A DNA stretch of 64,000 bases from positions 11,908,466 through 11,972,465 of the forward strand of contig CM046838.1 in NCBI GenBank assembly GCA_025618425.1. Reading direction: 5' to 3'. The DNA is from Heliocidaris tuberculata. Lineage: Eukaryota; Echinodermata; Echinoidea; Camarodonta; Echinometridae. Shown piece by piece: positions 51,701 through 56,213 of this stretch; positions within the stretch are counted from its first letter, which is position 1, and the number at the start of each line of letters is the position of its first letter. Below the pieces are notes generated by a model. That model saw nothing but the letters and a program-made list of their open reading frames with translations, had not been told where the DNA came from and did not search any database. Position numbers and translations under genes: made by a program.

Positions 51701-54620
51701 TTAAATGGAAAGAAAAGATAAAAATGATAATTTTACTATTTTAATCTGTTTTATTCCATGTTATTGTATATCAGTGATGTTCTTGTATTCATTGAAATAT
51801 CAGCTGTTTCATTTCCATTACACAAATGTACATGATGAAAATGTACAGGTGTATGTTAACGATTCAGCTTATTCTGTGCCAAATGCCAATCGCATGTAGT
51901 CGGTGAAAGCTTTAAGTTGTTGAAAATAATGTTACAAGGTTTTAATAATTGATATCTGTATCTTGTTTGTTTACAGCATGGAGGAGTGTGAAGCTCTGTG
52001 TACTAGGCTAGCCATCATGGTCAATGGTAAATTCAAATGCCTAGGCAGTACTCAACACCTTAAAAACAAGTAAGTATACATGTAGATATCACAACTTTTT
52101 TTCTTTTTTAAAATCTTTTTAACTTACAATTAACTTTTCAATTAACAGTGTGTAGATGTTATCAATACAGTATGTAAGATTTGTTTTATATGTTCATGAT
52201 GTCTGCTTCGACCAAGAAGGACATTAACTAAAGTCCTTCAATTTTAAGTTAATCCTTTCTGGCTTTTACCATGCGTATTATAATTTTCTTTTCTTGCCTG
52301 AAAATGGTTGTTCATTTCCAAAAGGAAGAACATAAACTTTGGAGAAGAATACTTTAGACAATGTTCTTTGTTAGAGGTTAGTTCATTATGCTAGAATGGG
52401 CATCTCCTGACTTTGAATGTCCTTTCGAAATGTACTATCAGTTCTGATTTAAATTATCCTCTAAAAAATCATTAATCCCCCTGGAAGAGGTCCATGTATT
52501 TTGGGGCTGCTTGGCACCCCAAGTAAAATTGAATTCAATCAATCATCAAAAATCAAATTGAAAGTGATCATGTTACTTTTCTCTTTTCTATCATAAGATT
52601 TGGTGATGGTTATACTCTAACCATACGCCTAGGAGGGGAAGTCCCTCAAACTGCTGCCCTCATTGACTTCATGGAGGTAGAGTTCCCTAGTTCATCTCTA
52701 CGAGAGCAGCACTTTAACATGTTAGAGTTCCAGCTCTCATCAGCAGACACTGTTCTCTCCAAAGTCTTCCAGTATCTCGAAGATAAGAGGTCAAGGTTCA
52801 ACATTGAGGACTACTCCGTCAGCCAGACCACATTAGACCAGGTTAGTCTCCAAGACACAGACCCTTTTTAGTTGTTACTTTGTAATGCTAGATTTGGAAC
52901 TGTTTGAAACTAGTCAGTCTGTAGACTAACTGTCACATTAGCCCTGTGCTTTACACTGTAGCTATTCATGACACTAGAGTTGAAGAGCTCAATTCGGCTT
53001 TGGCTCAAGTTAAATGAATTGCGTGTATTAAGTGTCAAAATACAGTCTGTGCTTGTAGACTAAGATTAGGTAAGATTGCTTTACACTGTAGCTATTCATG
53101 ACACTAGAGTTGAGAGCTCAATTCGGCTTTTGCTCAAGTTAAATGAATTGCGTGTATTAAGTGTCAAAATACAGTCTGTGCTTGTAGACTAAGATTAGGT
53201 AGGACCCCTGAGCTTGCCATTTTCACCATGAAGTTTTCCTCATGTGTGAAGTTAAAATATTCAGAAAAGTAATGAATTTTAGAAATAGATATTCCATTTC
53301 AGCTTCTTCATATGACTGATTTGCAATACATGCAATACAGCATGCAAAAGCTTGTAGTGAATGACTTCTTATGTCAAGGTTCTTACTACATGGAATATAC
53401 ATGTATGAATCACATGTCTGACATTGTTTTGGATCTCTTCAGGTATTCATCAACTTTGCAAGCCAACAGAGGACTGGAGATGAGACTGTTGTGGAGTTGA
53501 CACTTTTCCCACCTTCAGCTAATAACGTCCAAGCTAACAATAGAGTAGCACTTTCAACAGGTGAGAAACCATGGATACATGTATTGATGGTGAACTTGGA
53601 GATGGAAATGTGGATATGTACATAATTAAAATTGTACACCAGCATTGATGGGGGTGACAGGAATTGAAAATAGATGTGCTACTGTATATGGTCTGATAAA
53701 TAATAATACATGTACTTATGCAGCTAATAATGTCCAAGCTACATGTAACAATAGAGTAGCACTTTCAACAGGTGAGAAACCATAGATATAAATATGTATG
53801 GATAGTGAACTTGAAGATGGAAATGTGGATTTGTGCATGATTAAGCATGTAAACCAGCATTAATGGGGGTGCAGGAATTAGAAATAGATGTGCTATAATT
53901 TTAGGAGGGTCCGATCAATAATAATGATAATGATGCTTTTATTCAGCACTTCTTCCATATCATTTTTAATTGAGCTGTAGGATATTGAAGGATTAGAGGA
54001 CTTTTTGAGCTCTGAGGAAATAACGTTAGAGGCACATGTACATGTACACGTGTACATGGAAAAAGAGAATATTAGTGTTTACCAGTGTTGATGTGTGGTG
54101 TACTTAACAAGTCTCTCAAAATTTAATCATTGCTGCTGATGATGAGGCAAATTACTTGACAACCTGTTTTTTCAGGCATACATTTCTGAGTCAGTAATGT
54201 ACTTGGAAATTTATTGTCAATCTTCTTGTTTTTTTCCCCCTGACAGATGGAGCTACAGCTCGTTACATTCCTACTCCTCATGAGCTGACCAGTATCAACA
54301 GCAATGATGTTCCTCTCCAGCCAAAGAACACCAATATGAGACATCAAAGACAGCGTAGCGGTCAACTAGACAAGGTCACCGTCAATTCTCTCTTCTCAAC
54401 CCCGCCCCTTCAACCCATGGCTGCCTCGTCGCCCGTAGCAACGGCTCATCCACAGAACACCAACAAGATCATGACGCAATACTCCGGCTACAGCAATCCA
54501 ATGTACGACAGCAACGGCCCACCAACGGAACCAGTAATCACGTTTGCATCAACTGACTCAGGCGCAATACGAGAGGGCGGTCTTCAGATGGAGGAAATTG
54601 ATTTATCATCTCAGTGTTGA
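14543..54620 (+). CDS. ABCA2: ABC subfamily A full transporter, ABCA2-like (47 coding exons, 5' end not found)
   Basis: Joined exons give 2480 residues plus a stop, in frame across every GT-AG junction. Order: extracellular domain 1 (residues 1-590), TM2-TM6 (about 595-815), NBD1 (about 870-1120) with Walker [19 protein letters not shown]-loop, LSGGM signature, VILDEP Walker B and STHH switch; regulatory linker (1220-1410); TM7 (about 1460); extracellular domain 2 with a CTC...C cluster (about 1585-1600); TM8-TM12 (1745-1975); NBD2 (about 2010-2240) with [26 protein letters not shown] and TSHS; a conserved VFINFA motif; then a tail of about 155 residues. Both ATP sites look intact. The family moves lipids (sterols, phospholipids, sphingolipids) across or within membranes; ABCA2 works in late endosomes and lysosomes. 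Wording around NBD1 ([24 protein letters not shown]), HARR and the second loop favours ABCA2 over ABCA1; symbol is inference. The N-terminus with TM1 is missing. Confidence 0.
15008..15044 (+). CDS. ABCA2: ABCA exon 2, small Ser/Thr-rich exon
   Basis: 37 nt, phase 0 to 1, acceptor CCACAG, donor GTAAGA. Encodes a Ser/Thr/Ala linker ([12 protein letters not shown]) in extracellular domain 1. Intron 2 after it holds a perfect 62-bp duplication and a MITE. Confidence 0.
15574..15697. repeat. perfect 62-bp tandem duplication
   Basis: Two adjoining copies (15574-15635 and 15636-15697) are identical by eye, so very recent. Confidence 0.
15827..16231. mobile_element. MITE (AAAGATAAAGTTGAG family)
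   Basis: Starts AAAGATAAAGTTGAG and ends in the inverted CTCAACCTTCTCTTT. Shares the interior (TTGGTGTATACTGTGAGG) with the nested element at 4043-4393. Confidence 0.
16340..16464 (+). CDS. ABCA2: ABCA exon 3 (extracellular domain 1)
   Basis: Residues 78-119, phase 1 to 0. Encodes [15 protein letters not shown] and ends INPRE before donor GTAAGA. It aligns with the NPQELWRFL part of vertebrate ABCA2. The last 36 nt and the donor are repeated twice in the next intron. The rest of intron 3 (to 18626) holds a GATA microsatellite near 16700 and a C/T-rich stretch near 17600-17800. Confidence 0.
16429..16680 (+). repeat. exon 3 tail and donor, three tandem copies
   Basis: The block GATGAACTCATCAACAC...AGAGAG plus donor GTAAG at 16465 recurs with donor GTAAG at 16562 and with a dead donor TTAAG at 16669. 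Flanking GAGAGAAAGAG sequence is repeated too. Confidence 0.
18627..18824 (+). CDS. ABCA2: ABCA exon 4 (extracellular domain 1)
   Basis: Residues 120-185, phase 0 to 0, acceptor GTCCAG, donor GTGAGT. Encodes [10 protein letters not shown] and [14 protein letters not shown], the paired-cysteine module shared with ABCA1/ABCA2 loops. Two N-glycosylation sequons (NET, NLT) are visible. Confidence 0.
18905..19098. mobile_element. MITE (GACCACCTGTATAGA family)
   Basis: Ends TACAGTCAAACCTGC and the inverted CAGGTTTCACTGTA; internal short tandem AAGACCACC units. A second copy is at 56020-56213. Confidence 0.
19286..19348 (+). CDS. ABCA2: ABCA exon 5 (extracellular domain 1)
   Basis: 63 nt, phase 0 to 0, acceptor TTTCAG, donor GTAAGA; encodes a short helical piece ending DDIRQIMQE. 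The 347-nt intron after it shows nothing notable. Confidence 0.
19696..19948 (+). CDS. ABCA2: ABCA exon 6 with Pro/Glu-rich insert
   Basis: Residues 207-290, phase 0 to 1. After a helix ([11 protein letters not shown]) and [14 protein letters not shown] comes an acidic proline-rich stretch ([18 protein letters not shown]) without obvious counterpart in ABCA1. The 428-nt intron that follows is unremarkable. Confidence 0.
20377..20543 (+). CDS. ABCA2: ABCA exon 7 (extracellular domain 1)
   Basis: Phase 1 to 0. Encodes [12 protein letters not shown] and [16 protein letters not shown]; the second block matches the conserved ILYTPDTPATR block of ABCA1. Confidence 0.
20578..20632. repeat. GGGTTT-type microsatellite
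   Basis: Tandem GGTTTG units interrupted near the end. Superficially telomere-like but not TTAGGG. Confidence 0.
20824..21490. mobile_element. TIR transposon with 36-bp perfect ends
   Basis: The first and last 36 nt, starting TATGTGACCCTCCACC, are exact inverted repeats, ending in TA on both sides (TA target duplication possible). 667 bp, no transposase, so non-autonomous. A diverged relative may be at 35242-35874. Confidence 0.
21782..21859 (+). CDS. ABCA2: ABCA exon 8 (extracellular domain 1)
   Basis: 78 nt, phase 0 to 0; encodes [18 protein letters not shown], the helical segment after the TPATR block. The 327-nt intron after it shows nothing notable. Confidence 0.
22187..22459 (+). CDS. 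ABCA2: ABCA exon 9 (extracellular domain 1)
   Basis: Residues 373-463, phase 0 to 0, acceptor ACCAG, donor GTGAGT. Encodes a Pro-rich loop ([12 protein letters not shown]) with several N-glycosylation sequons and a downstream helix ([14 protein letters not shown]). Nothing notable in the 428-nt intron after it. Confidence 0.
22888..22981 (+). CDS. ABCA2: ABCA exon 10 (end of extracellular domain 1)
   Basis: Phase 0 to 1. Encodes [10 protein letters not shown] and ends NYTFWA, continuing into GIVFTN of the next exon, as in the FWAGIVF block of ABCA1. Confidence 0.
23902..24030. mobile_element. palindromic MITE
   Basis: GGGGCCTGTAACATAAAGAG at the left pairs with CTCTTTATGTTACATGCCCC at the right across a short centre; ends 60 bp before exon 11. 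Confidence 0.
24091..24208 (+). CDS. ABCA2: ABCA exon 11 (end of extracellular domain 1)
   Basis: Phase 1 to 2. Encodes [12 protein letters not shown] and [12 protein letters not shown], the conserved YKIRM block before TM2. The 447-nt intron after it shows nothing notable. Confidence 0.
24656..24832 (+). CDS. ABCA2: ABCA exon 12 (pre-TM2)
   Basis: Phase 2 to 2. Encodes [27 protein letters not shown] and [10 protein letters not shown], all hallmark ABCA segments just before TM2. The 421-nt intron after it has no recognised element. Confidence 0.
25254..25476 (+). CDS. ABCA2: ABCA exon 13 (TM2, first cytoplasmic loop, TM3)
   Basis: Phase 2 to 0. Encodes [17 protein letters not shown] (TM2), the coupling-loop [19 protein letters not shown] and TM3. 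[13 protein letters not shown] is closer to ABCA2 than ABCA1. An ATG microsatellite begins 11 nt after the donor. Confidence 0.
25484..25660. repeat. ATG/GAT microsatellite
   Basis: Long uninterrupted ATG triplet run (about 25487-25539) followed by an imperfect GATGATAATG region, just inside intron 13. Confidence 0.
25860..26081 (+). CDS. ABCA2: ABCA exon 14 (TM4-TM5)
   Basis: 74 codons, phase 0 to 0. Two hydrophobic helices flank [12 protein letters not shown], the conserved SKANLAAACG loop. The 565-nt intron has only a small imperfect direct repeat near 26476-26524. Confidence 0.
26647..26854 (+). CDS. ABCA2: ABCA exon 15 (TM5-TM6)
   Basis: Phase 0 to 1. Encodes [25 protein letters not shown] and [13 protein letters not shown], the conserved end of TMD1. 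The 509-nt intron after it shows nothing notable. Confidence 0.
27364..27486 (+). CDS. ABCA2: ABCA exon 16 (TMD1-NBD1 linker)
   Basis: Phase 1 to 1. Encodes [19 protein letters not shown], the invariant PRP-YFP-SYWFG segment. The 564-nt intron after it has no recognised element. Confidence 0.
28051..28231 (+). CDS. ABCA2: ABCA exon 17 (NBD1 Walker A)
   Basis: Phase 1 to 2. Encodes [18 protein letters not shown] and the phosphate-binding loop [10 protein letters not shown]. Intron 17 (440 nt) shows nothing notable. Confidence 0.
28672..28803 (+). CDS. ABCA2: ABCA exon 18 (NBD1 Q-loop)
   Basis: Phase 2 to 2. Encodes [18 protein letters not shown] and [12 protein letters not shown], including the Q-loop glutamine. 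Wording is strongly ABCA2-like. Intron 18 (534 nt) has no recognised element. Confidence 0.
29338..29477 (+). CDS. ABCA2: ABCA exon 19 (NBD1 helical subdomain)
   Basis: Phase 2 to 1. Encodes [16 protein letters not shown] and the start of the ABC signature (NLS), completed by the next exon. Intron 19 (806 nt) includes a short inverted-repeat element near 29744-29984. Confidence 0.
29744..29984. mobile_element. probable short inverted-repeat element
   Basis: GTGGAGCCTGATCGGTTA near the left end and TAACTGATCAGGCTCTGTAA near the right end are inverted. Boundaries approximate. Confidence 0.
30284..30421 (+). CDS. ABCA2: ABCA exon 20 (NBD1 signature and Walker B)
   Basis: Phase 1 to 1. Completes [10 protein letters not shown] and encodes [16 protein letters not shown]. 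The acceptor is AAG rather than the usual YAG. The intron becomes a long ATG/GTG repeat soon after the donor. Confidence 0.
30440..30800. repeat. imperfect ATG/GTG microsatellite
   Basis: About 360 bp of ATG and GTG triplets just after the exon 20 donor. It stays open in the exon 20 frame, giving an apparent Met/Val polymer. Confidence 0.
31196..31410 (+). CDS. ABCA2: ABCA exon 21 (NBD1 H-loop)
   Basis: Phase 1 to 0. Encodes [19 protein letters not shown] with the switch histidine, then [20 protein letters not shown], and ends in an acidic Asp run. Confidence 0.
31597..32011. mobile_element. MITE (TTAACCCTTTC ends)
   Basis: TTAACCCTTTCAGGACAG at the left, inverted as CTTGAAAGGGTTAA at the right; a related fragment may lie near 12048. 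Confidence 0.
32215..32300. mobile_element. short MITE (GAGCCAGAAGGG family)
   Basis: GAGAGCCAGAAGGGCGTTAA and the inverted TTAATACCCATTTGGCTC form a hairpin. Confidence 0.
32619..32697 (+). CDS. ABCA2: ABCA exon 22 (post-NBD1)
   Basis: 79 nt, phase 0 to 1. Encodes an acidic, poorly conserved linker ([13 protein letters not shown]). Confidence 0.
32878..33095 (+). CDS. ABCA2: ABCA exon 23 (regulatory domain 1)
   Basis: Phase 1 to 0. Encodes [20 protein letters not shown] and [12 protein letters not shown], the alpha/beta regulatory domain after NBD1. Donor GTCAGT. The 754-nt intron has no recognised element. Confidence 0.
33850..34048 (+). CDS. ABCA2: ABCA exon 24 (linker)
   Basis: Phase 0 to 1. 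Begins VFLAVTEEN (the LEEVFL motif continues from exon 23), then a basic Ser-rich linker ([14 protein letters not shown]) with RxxS kinase-type sites, ending GLLAND. Its 3' half and donor recur twice in the following intron. Confidence 0.
34127..34390 (+). repeat. exon 24 tail and donor, two further copies
   Basis: Copies start GCATCAGAA at 34127 and 34289 and end CTTGCAAATGAT. The first has a lost donor (TTTAGT at 34214); the second keeps GTGAGT at 34374. Steps are 165 and 160 nt. Confidence 0.
34805..34942 (+). CDS. ABCA2: ABCA exon 25 (linker)
   Basis: Phase 1 to 1. Low-complexity acidic/Gln-rich linker ([17 protein letters not shown]). Symmetric phase, so it could be skipped without frame loss. 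Confidence 0.
35242..35874. mobile_element. diverged TIR element
   Basis: TGTGACCAGGCACCAC at the left and GTGCCTGGTGACA at the right are imperfect inverted ends; internal CACCACAAAACCACC resembles the element at 20824. Boundaries approximate. Confidence 0.
36204..36326 (+). CDS. ABCA2: ABCA exon 26 (RQVSF exon, copy A)
   Basis: Phase 1 to 1. Ends [14 protein letters not shown] before donor GTAGGT. RQVS fits a basic-directed (PKA/CaMK type) phosphorylation site. Two tandem acceptors (CAG at 36201-36203 and 36207-36209) would add or drop two residues. Homologous at its 3' end to exon 27. Confidence 0.
37033..37134 (+). CDS. ABCA2: ABCA exon 27 (RQVSF exon, copy B)
   Basis: Phase 1 to 1. Ends [14 protein letters not shown] before donor GTAGGC; the 5' half differs from exon 26. 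Both exons are frame-neutral, so inclusion of one, both or neither is possible. Confidence 0.
37776..37805 (+). CDS. possible 30-nt microexon of the ABCA linker
   Basis: Acceptor TTATACAG after a pyrimidine-rich stretch, donor GTGCTC (weak). Phase 1 to 1, would insert [10 protein letters not shown], matching the linker's Ser/Thr/Gln-rich character. Unproven; left out of the residue count. Confidence 0.
38082..38350. mobile_element. MITE (GTAGCTTAGCGAAACG ends)
   Basis: GTAGCTTAGCGAAACGTTGT and the inverted CATTGCGTTTCGCTAAGCTA, with GGAAAGACGC also mirrored inside. 269 bp, no coding capacity. Confidence 0.
39377..39531 (+). CDS. ABCA2: ABCA exon 28 (linker end, TM7 elbow)
   Basis: Phase 1 to 0. 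Encodes [20 protein letters not shown] and [13 protein letters not shown], the conserved elbow helix before TM7. KRFHHARR is closer to ABCA2. Confidence 0.
39541..39848. mobile_element. two short hairpin MITEs (GAGCCAGAAGGG family)
   Basis: 39548-39615 pairs AGCCAGAAGGGCGTTAAC with GTTAACACCCTTCTGG; 39766-39845 pairs ATCCAGAAGGGTAGTAA with its diverged complement. Both sit in intron 28. Confidence 0.
40081..41035 (+). mobile_element. GC-rich insertion of unknown origin with open frame
   Basis: Much more GC-rich than the flanking intron. An open frame from ATG at 40087 to TGA at 40411-40413 encodes [16 protein letters not shown] and a Pro run. A segment of about 135 bp is repeated (GAATCGACCAGATGGGG near 40376, GAATTGACCAGATGGGG near 40511). 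Flanked downstream by inverted GTAGGTATATTGATTTA-type sequences at about 40708, 40770 and 41008. Likely transposon-derived, family not recognised. Confidence 0.
41384..41610 (+). CDS. ABCA2: ABCA exon 29 (TM7, start of extracellular domain 2)
   Basis: Phase 0 to 2. Encodes the TM7 helix [20 protein letters not shown], then the start of the second large loop ([17 protein letters not shown]), ending [11 protein letters not shown] decayed copy of its 3' end with the donor region lies 88 nt downstream. Confidence 0.
41690..41890 (+). repeat. exon 29 tail and donor, decayed copies
   Basis: GACATTGGGGGAGTTTT near 41691 matches the exon end and donor at 41603-41617 with the GT lost; the shared intronic sequence (TATAAGGAACTAGAGAAA) is also repeated. 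A third, weaker copy has GTGAGTT at 41883. Confidence 0.
42134..42391 (+). CDS. ABCA2: ABCA exon 30 (extracellular domain 2)
   Basis: Phase 2 to 2. Contains [12 protein letters not shown] followed by a Pro run (PPPPTR); this is the C-x-C...C cluster that in ABCA1 forms disulfides with the first loop. Also [14 protein letters not shown]. The 413-nt intron after it is unremarkable. Confidence 0.
42805..42934 (+). CDS. ABCA2: ABCA exon 31 (extracellular domain 2)
   Basis: Phase 2 to 0. Encodes [14 protein letters not shown], counterpart of the RYGGFSLG block. The 426-nt intron has nothing notable. Confidence 0.
43361..43438 (+). CDS. ABCA2: ABCA exon 32 (extracellular domain 2)
   Basis: 78 nt, phase 0 to 0; encodes [20 protein letters not shown], leading into VWWDN. 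The 527-nt intron contains a run of overlapping TACATG words near 43853-43876. Confidence 0.
43966..44135 (+). CDS. ABCA2: ABCA exon 33 (extracellular domain 2)
   Basis: Phase 0 to 2. Encodes [20 protein letters not shown] and [17 protein letters not shown], the conserved NNKGWHA and GITVTNHP blocks. The 507-nt intron has no recognised element. Confidence 0.
44643..44820 (+). CDS. ABCA2: ABCA exon 34 (TM8-TM9)
   Basis: Phase 2 to 0. Encodes the TM8 helix with [20 protein letters not shown], then [15 protein letters not shown]. Intron 34 (541 nt) holds a C/T-rich stretch near 45110-45210. Confidence 0.
45362..45477 (+). CDS. ABCA2: ABCA exon 35 (TM9-TM10)
   Basis: Phase 0 to 2. Encodes hydrophobic [17 protein letters not shown] and [12 protein letters not shown]. 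The 599-nt intron has no recognised element. Confidence 0.
46077..46227 (+). CDS. ABCA2: ABCA exon 36 (TM10-TM11)
   Basis: Phase 2 to 0. Encodes [18 protein letters not shown] and [15 protein letters not shown], ending GNDDE before donor GTGAGT. Four further copies of its 3' end and donor follow in intron 36. Confidence 0.
46301..46920 (+). repeat. exon 36 tail and donor, four further copies
   Basis: Donors after the copies: GTGAGT at 46384, GTAAAT at 46496, GTAATT at 46618, GTAAGT at 46899 (original GTGAGT at 46228). The first copy repeats ATCCATGGCATGTGGTAACA of the exon itself. TTTG/TCTG microsatellite separates copies. Confidence 0.
46635..46784. mobile_element. palindromic MITE inside the exon 36 copies
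   Basis: CCATAAAACCTGTTATC at the left and GATAACAAGTTTTATG at the right are inverted; inserted between the fourth and fifth copies. Confidence 0.
47151..47277 (+). CDS. ABCA2: ABCA exon 37 (post-TM11)
   Basis: Phase 0 to 1. Encodes [17 protein letters not shown] and ends [10 protein letters not shown] before donor GTGAGT. Two diverged copies of its 3' end follow within 150 nt. Confidence 0.
47316..47450 (+). repeat. exon 37 tail and donor, two further copies
   Basis: CTTGGCTGATGTACAG followed by GTGAAT at 47346, and CTCATGGTTGATGTACTT followed by GTAAGA at 47425; downstream GATCTAATG words are shared with the original. Confidence 0.
47928..48054 (+). CDS. ABCA2: ABCA exon 38 (TM12)
   Basis: Phase 1 to 2. 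Encodes [20 protein letters not shown], then [10 protein letters not shown], the last TM helix. Confidence 0.
48124..48161. repeat. poly-C/poly-A run
   Basis: C homopolymer followed by a long A homopolymer in intron 38. Confidence 0.
48603..48899. mobile_element. self-nested palindromic MITE
   Basis: Outer ends GGCCCTCTTGCATAGAAAG and CTTTTTATGCAAGAGGGCCC; a second member (about 48677-48826) of the family, with its own ends, interrupts it near the central GATCCTG/ATTGG. Confidence 0.
49030..49150 (+). CDS. ABCA2: ABCA exon 39 (TMD2-NBD2 linker)
   Basis: Phase 2 to 0. Encodes [15 protein letters not shown] and [11 protein letters not shown], the start of NBD2. The 385-nt intron after it has only TACATG-type words and C/T-rich sequence. 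Confidence 0.
49536..49604 (+). CDS. ABCA2: ABCA exon 40 (NBD2 first strands)
   Basis: 69 nt, phase 0 to 0; encodes [15 protein letters not shown] and VGIPKGE. The 317-nt intron is unremarkable. Confidence 0.
49922..50170 (+). CDS. ABCA2: ABCA exon 41 (NBD2 Walker A and Q-loop)
   Basis: 83 codons, phase 0 to 0. Encodes [20 protein letters not shown] (Walker A) and [15 protein letters not shown] (Q-loop). The 332-nt intron is unremarkable. Confidence 0.
50503..50637 (+). CDS. ABCA2: ABCA exon 42 (NBD2 signature)
   Basis: 45 codons, phase 0 to 0. Encodes the signature [13 protein letters not shown] and ends PPVMFL, the first half of Walker B. Confidence 0.
50908..51073. repeat. 83-bp tandem duplication before exon 43
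   Basis: ATTAGACCTCTGACT and surrounding sequence occur twice, 83 nt apart, running up to the exon 43 acceptor. Confidence 0.
51088..51191 (+). CDS. ABCA2: ABCA exon 43 (NBD2 Walker B and H-loop)
   Basis: Phase 0 to 2. Encodes [16 protein letters not shown] and VILTSHS with the catalytic glutamate and switch histidine. The 785-nt intron has no recognised element. Confidence 0.
51977..52069 (+). CDS. ABCA2: ABCA exon 44 (NBD2 end)
   Basis: Phase 2 to 2. Encodes [20 protein letters not shown] and LGSTQHLKN. The 528-nt intron has no recognised element. Confidence 0.
52598..52841 (+). CDS. ABCA2: ABCA exon 45 (regulatory domain 2)
   Basis: Phase 2 to 0, with an AAG acceptor. Encodes [14 protein letters not shown] and [13 protein letters not shown], the second regulatory domain. 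A 130-bp direct repeat sits in the next intron. Confidence 0.
52948..53205. repeat. 130-bp tandem duplication in intron 45
   Basis: Two near-identical copies start GCTTTACACTGTAGC at 52948 and 53078. Confidence 0.
53443..53560 (+). CDS. ABCA2: ABCA exon 46 (VFINFA motif, tail start)
   Basis: Phase 0 to 1. Begins VFINFASQQ, counterpart of the conserved VFVNFA motif of ABCA1/ABCA2, then [16 protein letters not shown] second copy of its 3' end with acceptor and donor is at 53724-53771. Confidence 0.
53724..53771 (+). CDS. possible cassette copy of the exon 46 tail
   Basis: Preceded by ACTTATGCAG and followed by GTGAGA. 48 nt, phase 1 to 1, open frame ([16 protein letters not shown]). Near copy of the end of exon 46, 211 nt downstream. 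Not in the residue count; expression unproven. Confidence 0.
54247..54620 (+). CDS. ABCA2: ABCA exon 47 (terminal; C-terminal tail)
   Basis: Phase 1 in; TGA at 54618-54620. Encodes a 124-residue polar tail rich in Ser/Pro/Asn/Gln with a YSNPMY motif and the acidic end [10 protein letters not shown]. It lacks the ESYV PDZ ligand that ends ABCA1. Confidence 0.
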
Positions 54621-56019
54621 AATATTATGAAATAATCAAAGCATTCACGCCTTGAACTACTGAACACTTGCGTGTGTGACTACATGTACGTACTAAAATT
54701 CCTATTGACTTTCATGGCCAAAAGTTGGCAACTTCAGAAAGACTGGGACTTTTATTTATCTGTATCACAAACATTGACAATATGACTTGGTTTGTGCTTA
54801 TTCCTTGTAGTACATGTATGCATAGCTGATCATTACTGTTTTAAGATGGTTACATACTCGCTCTTTCTGCAAGAATCTTATGCTTTCTATTTTTATATGA
54901 TTAGGGCTACTATAATTTGTCTTCTTTGCAATAAATCCTGTCATGAATACTTGATTGTGAGTAAGTATCTGTATACACAGATCTATGCTTTCATGAAACT
55001 TTGTTTTACTATTACACCAGAGTTGTGACATTTGAAGCACAGGAAGAAATGCACATGTACACAGAGCATATAGTTGTTACACTAGATTGTGATTTTGTCT
55101 TTGAAACATAGAATACCATCATTTATTGTCTTTTCCTATGTTTTCTTCCACAGCAAGATAATATTCATGGTTGAAAGGTGAAATGTATTCATGGGTTATG
55201 GATTGCTAGTCAAACTGAATTTTGATTTTGGCAGATGATGTCACATATTGGTTAGTTGTGCATTCTATGCTGCTTACAAGCCTGAACCTGCTGCATGTAT
55301 GACTGCGTACAATCCCTACGAGGTCTAACATCCTCTCTTGAGAGAGGGCATTATTTTTCTTCTTATCTCCCAGCTTTCATAGCTGAGTATTATCAGGTGT
55401 CATTAATCATTAGGTGGACCAAAAGGGAAGAACCGAGTTTTATAGGGCTAATGAAAATATTATTCTTATTTCATATCATCAGACACTCCATCAGTATATT
55501 TTTGTAATGAAGTATGACAAGGTGATGAATTAAAGAAAATTATCACTAAGTATAGAAGAATATAGTTAAGTATAATAAAGTGTGTTGAATCATGATAAAA
55601 AGTACTTGTATGAAACATTCAATATCCTTTTTAACACTAAAGGCTATTTGCCTTTAGATTCTTCAGTCATTCCAGCAATGGCCCATGTTCGGCTTACACG
55701 TAACTATATCTTAAAGCCCTCAGGTATTGAAATTTTGACCAAAGCCACCACGTAAATCTAAAAATCTAAAACTACTCAGGAATGGTTCAGAGAAGGCCCA
55801 ATTCATTGTAGAGGATGAATAATGATGACAGTTGAACTCCATTGTATGTATGGCAGACCTATTTGCCTGGTGTGTTTGGGGCAGTTAAAACATGCAGGAG
55901 GGTAAGTAAAATATATGTAGTGTAATTTTAATCATGTATTTTATTTTAGAAATTCCAGCAGGTAGAGGACTTGTATTGTAAAGGCTCCCTTGCACAGTTA
56001 AGCATGTACCAGTATTATA

Positions 56020-56213
56020 TACAGTCCAACCTGCTTTAGCGACCACCTGTATAGAAAGACCACCTGTCTATAAAGACCACAATTTTTGTTTCCCATGAAA
56101 AGTGTTACTCATTCAAACATGTATTAAAGAAACCTGTACTTAAAGACCACCTACTCATTAAGACCGCTTTTCTTGTCTTCCTTGAGCAGTCTTTATAGAC
56201 AGGTTTCACTAGA
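56020..56213. mobile_element. MITE (GACCACCTGTATAGA family)
   Basis: Second copy of the element at 18905-19098, same orientation, with TACAGTCCAACCTGC at the left end. Confidence 0.
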
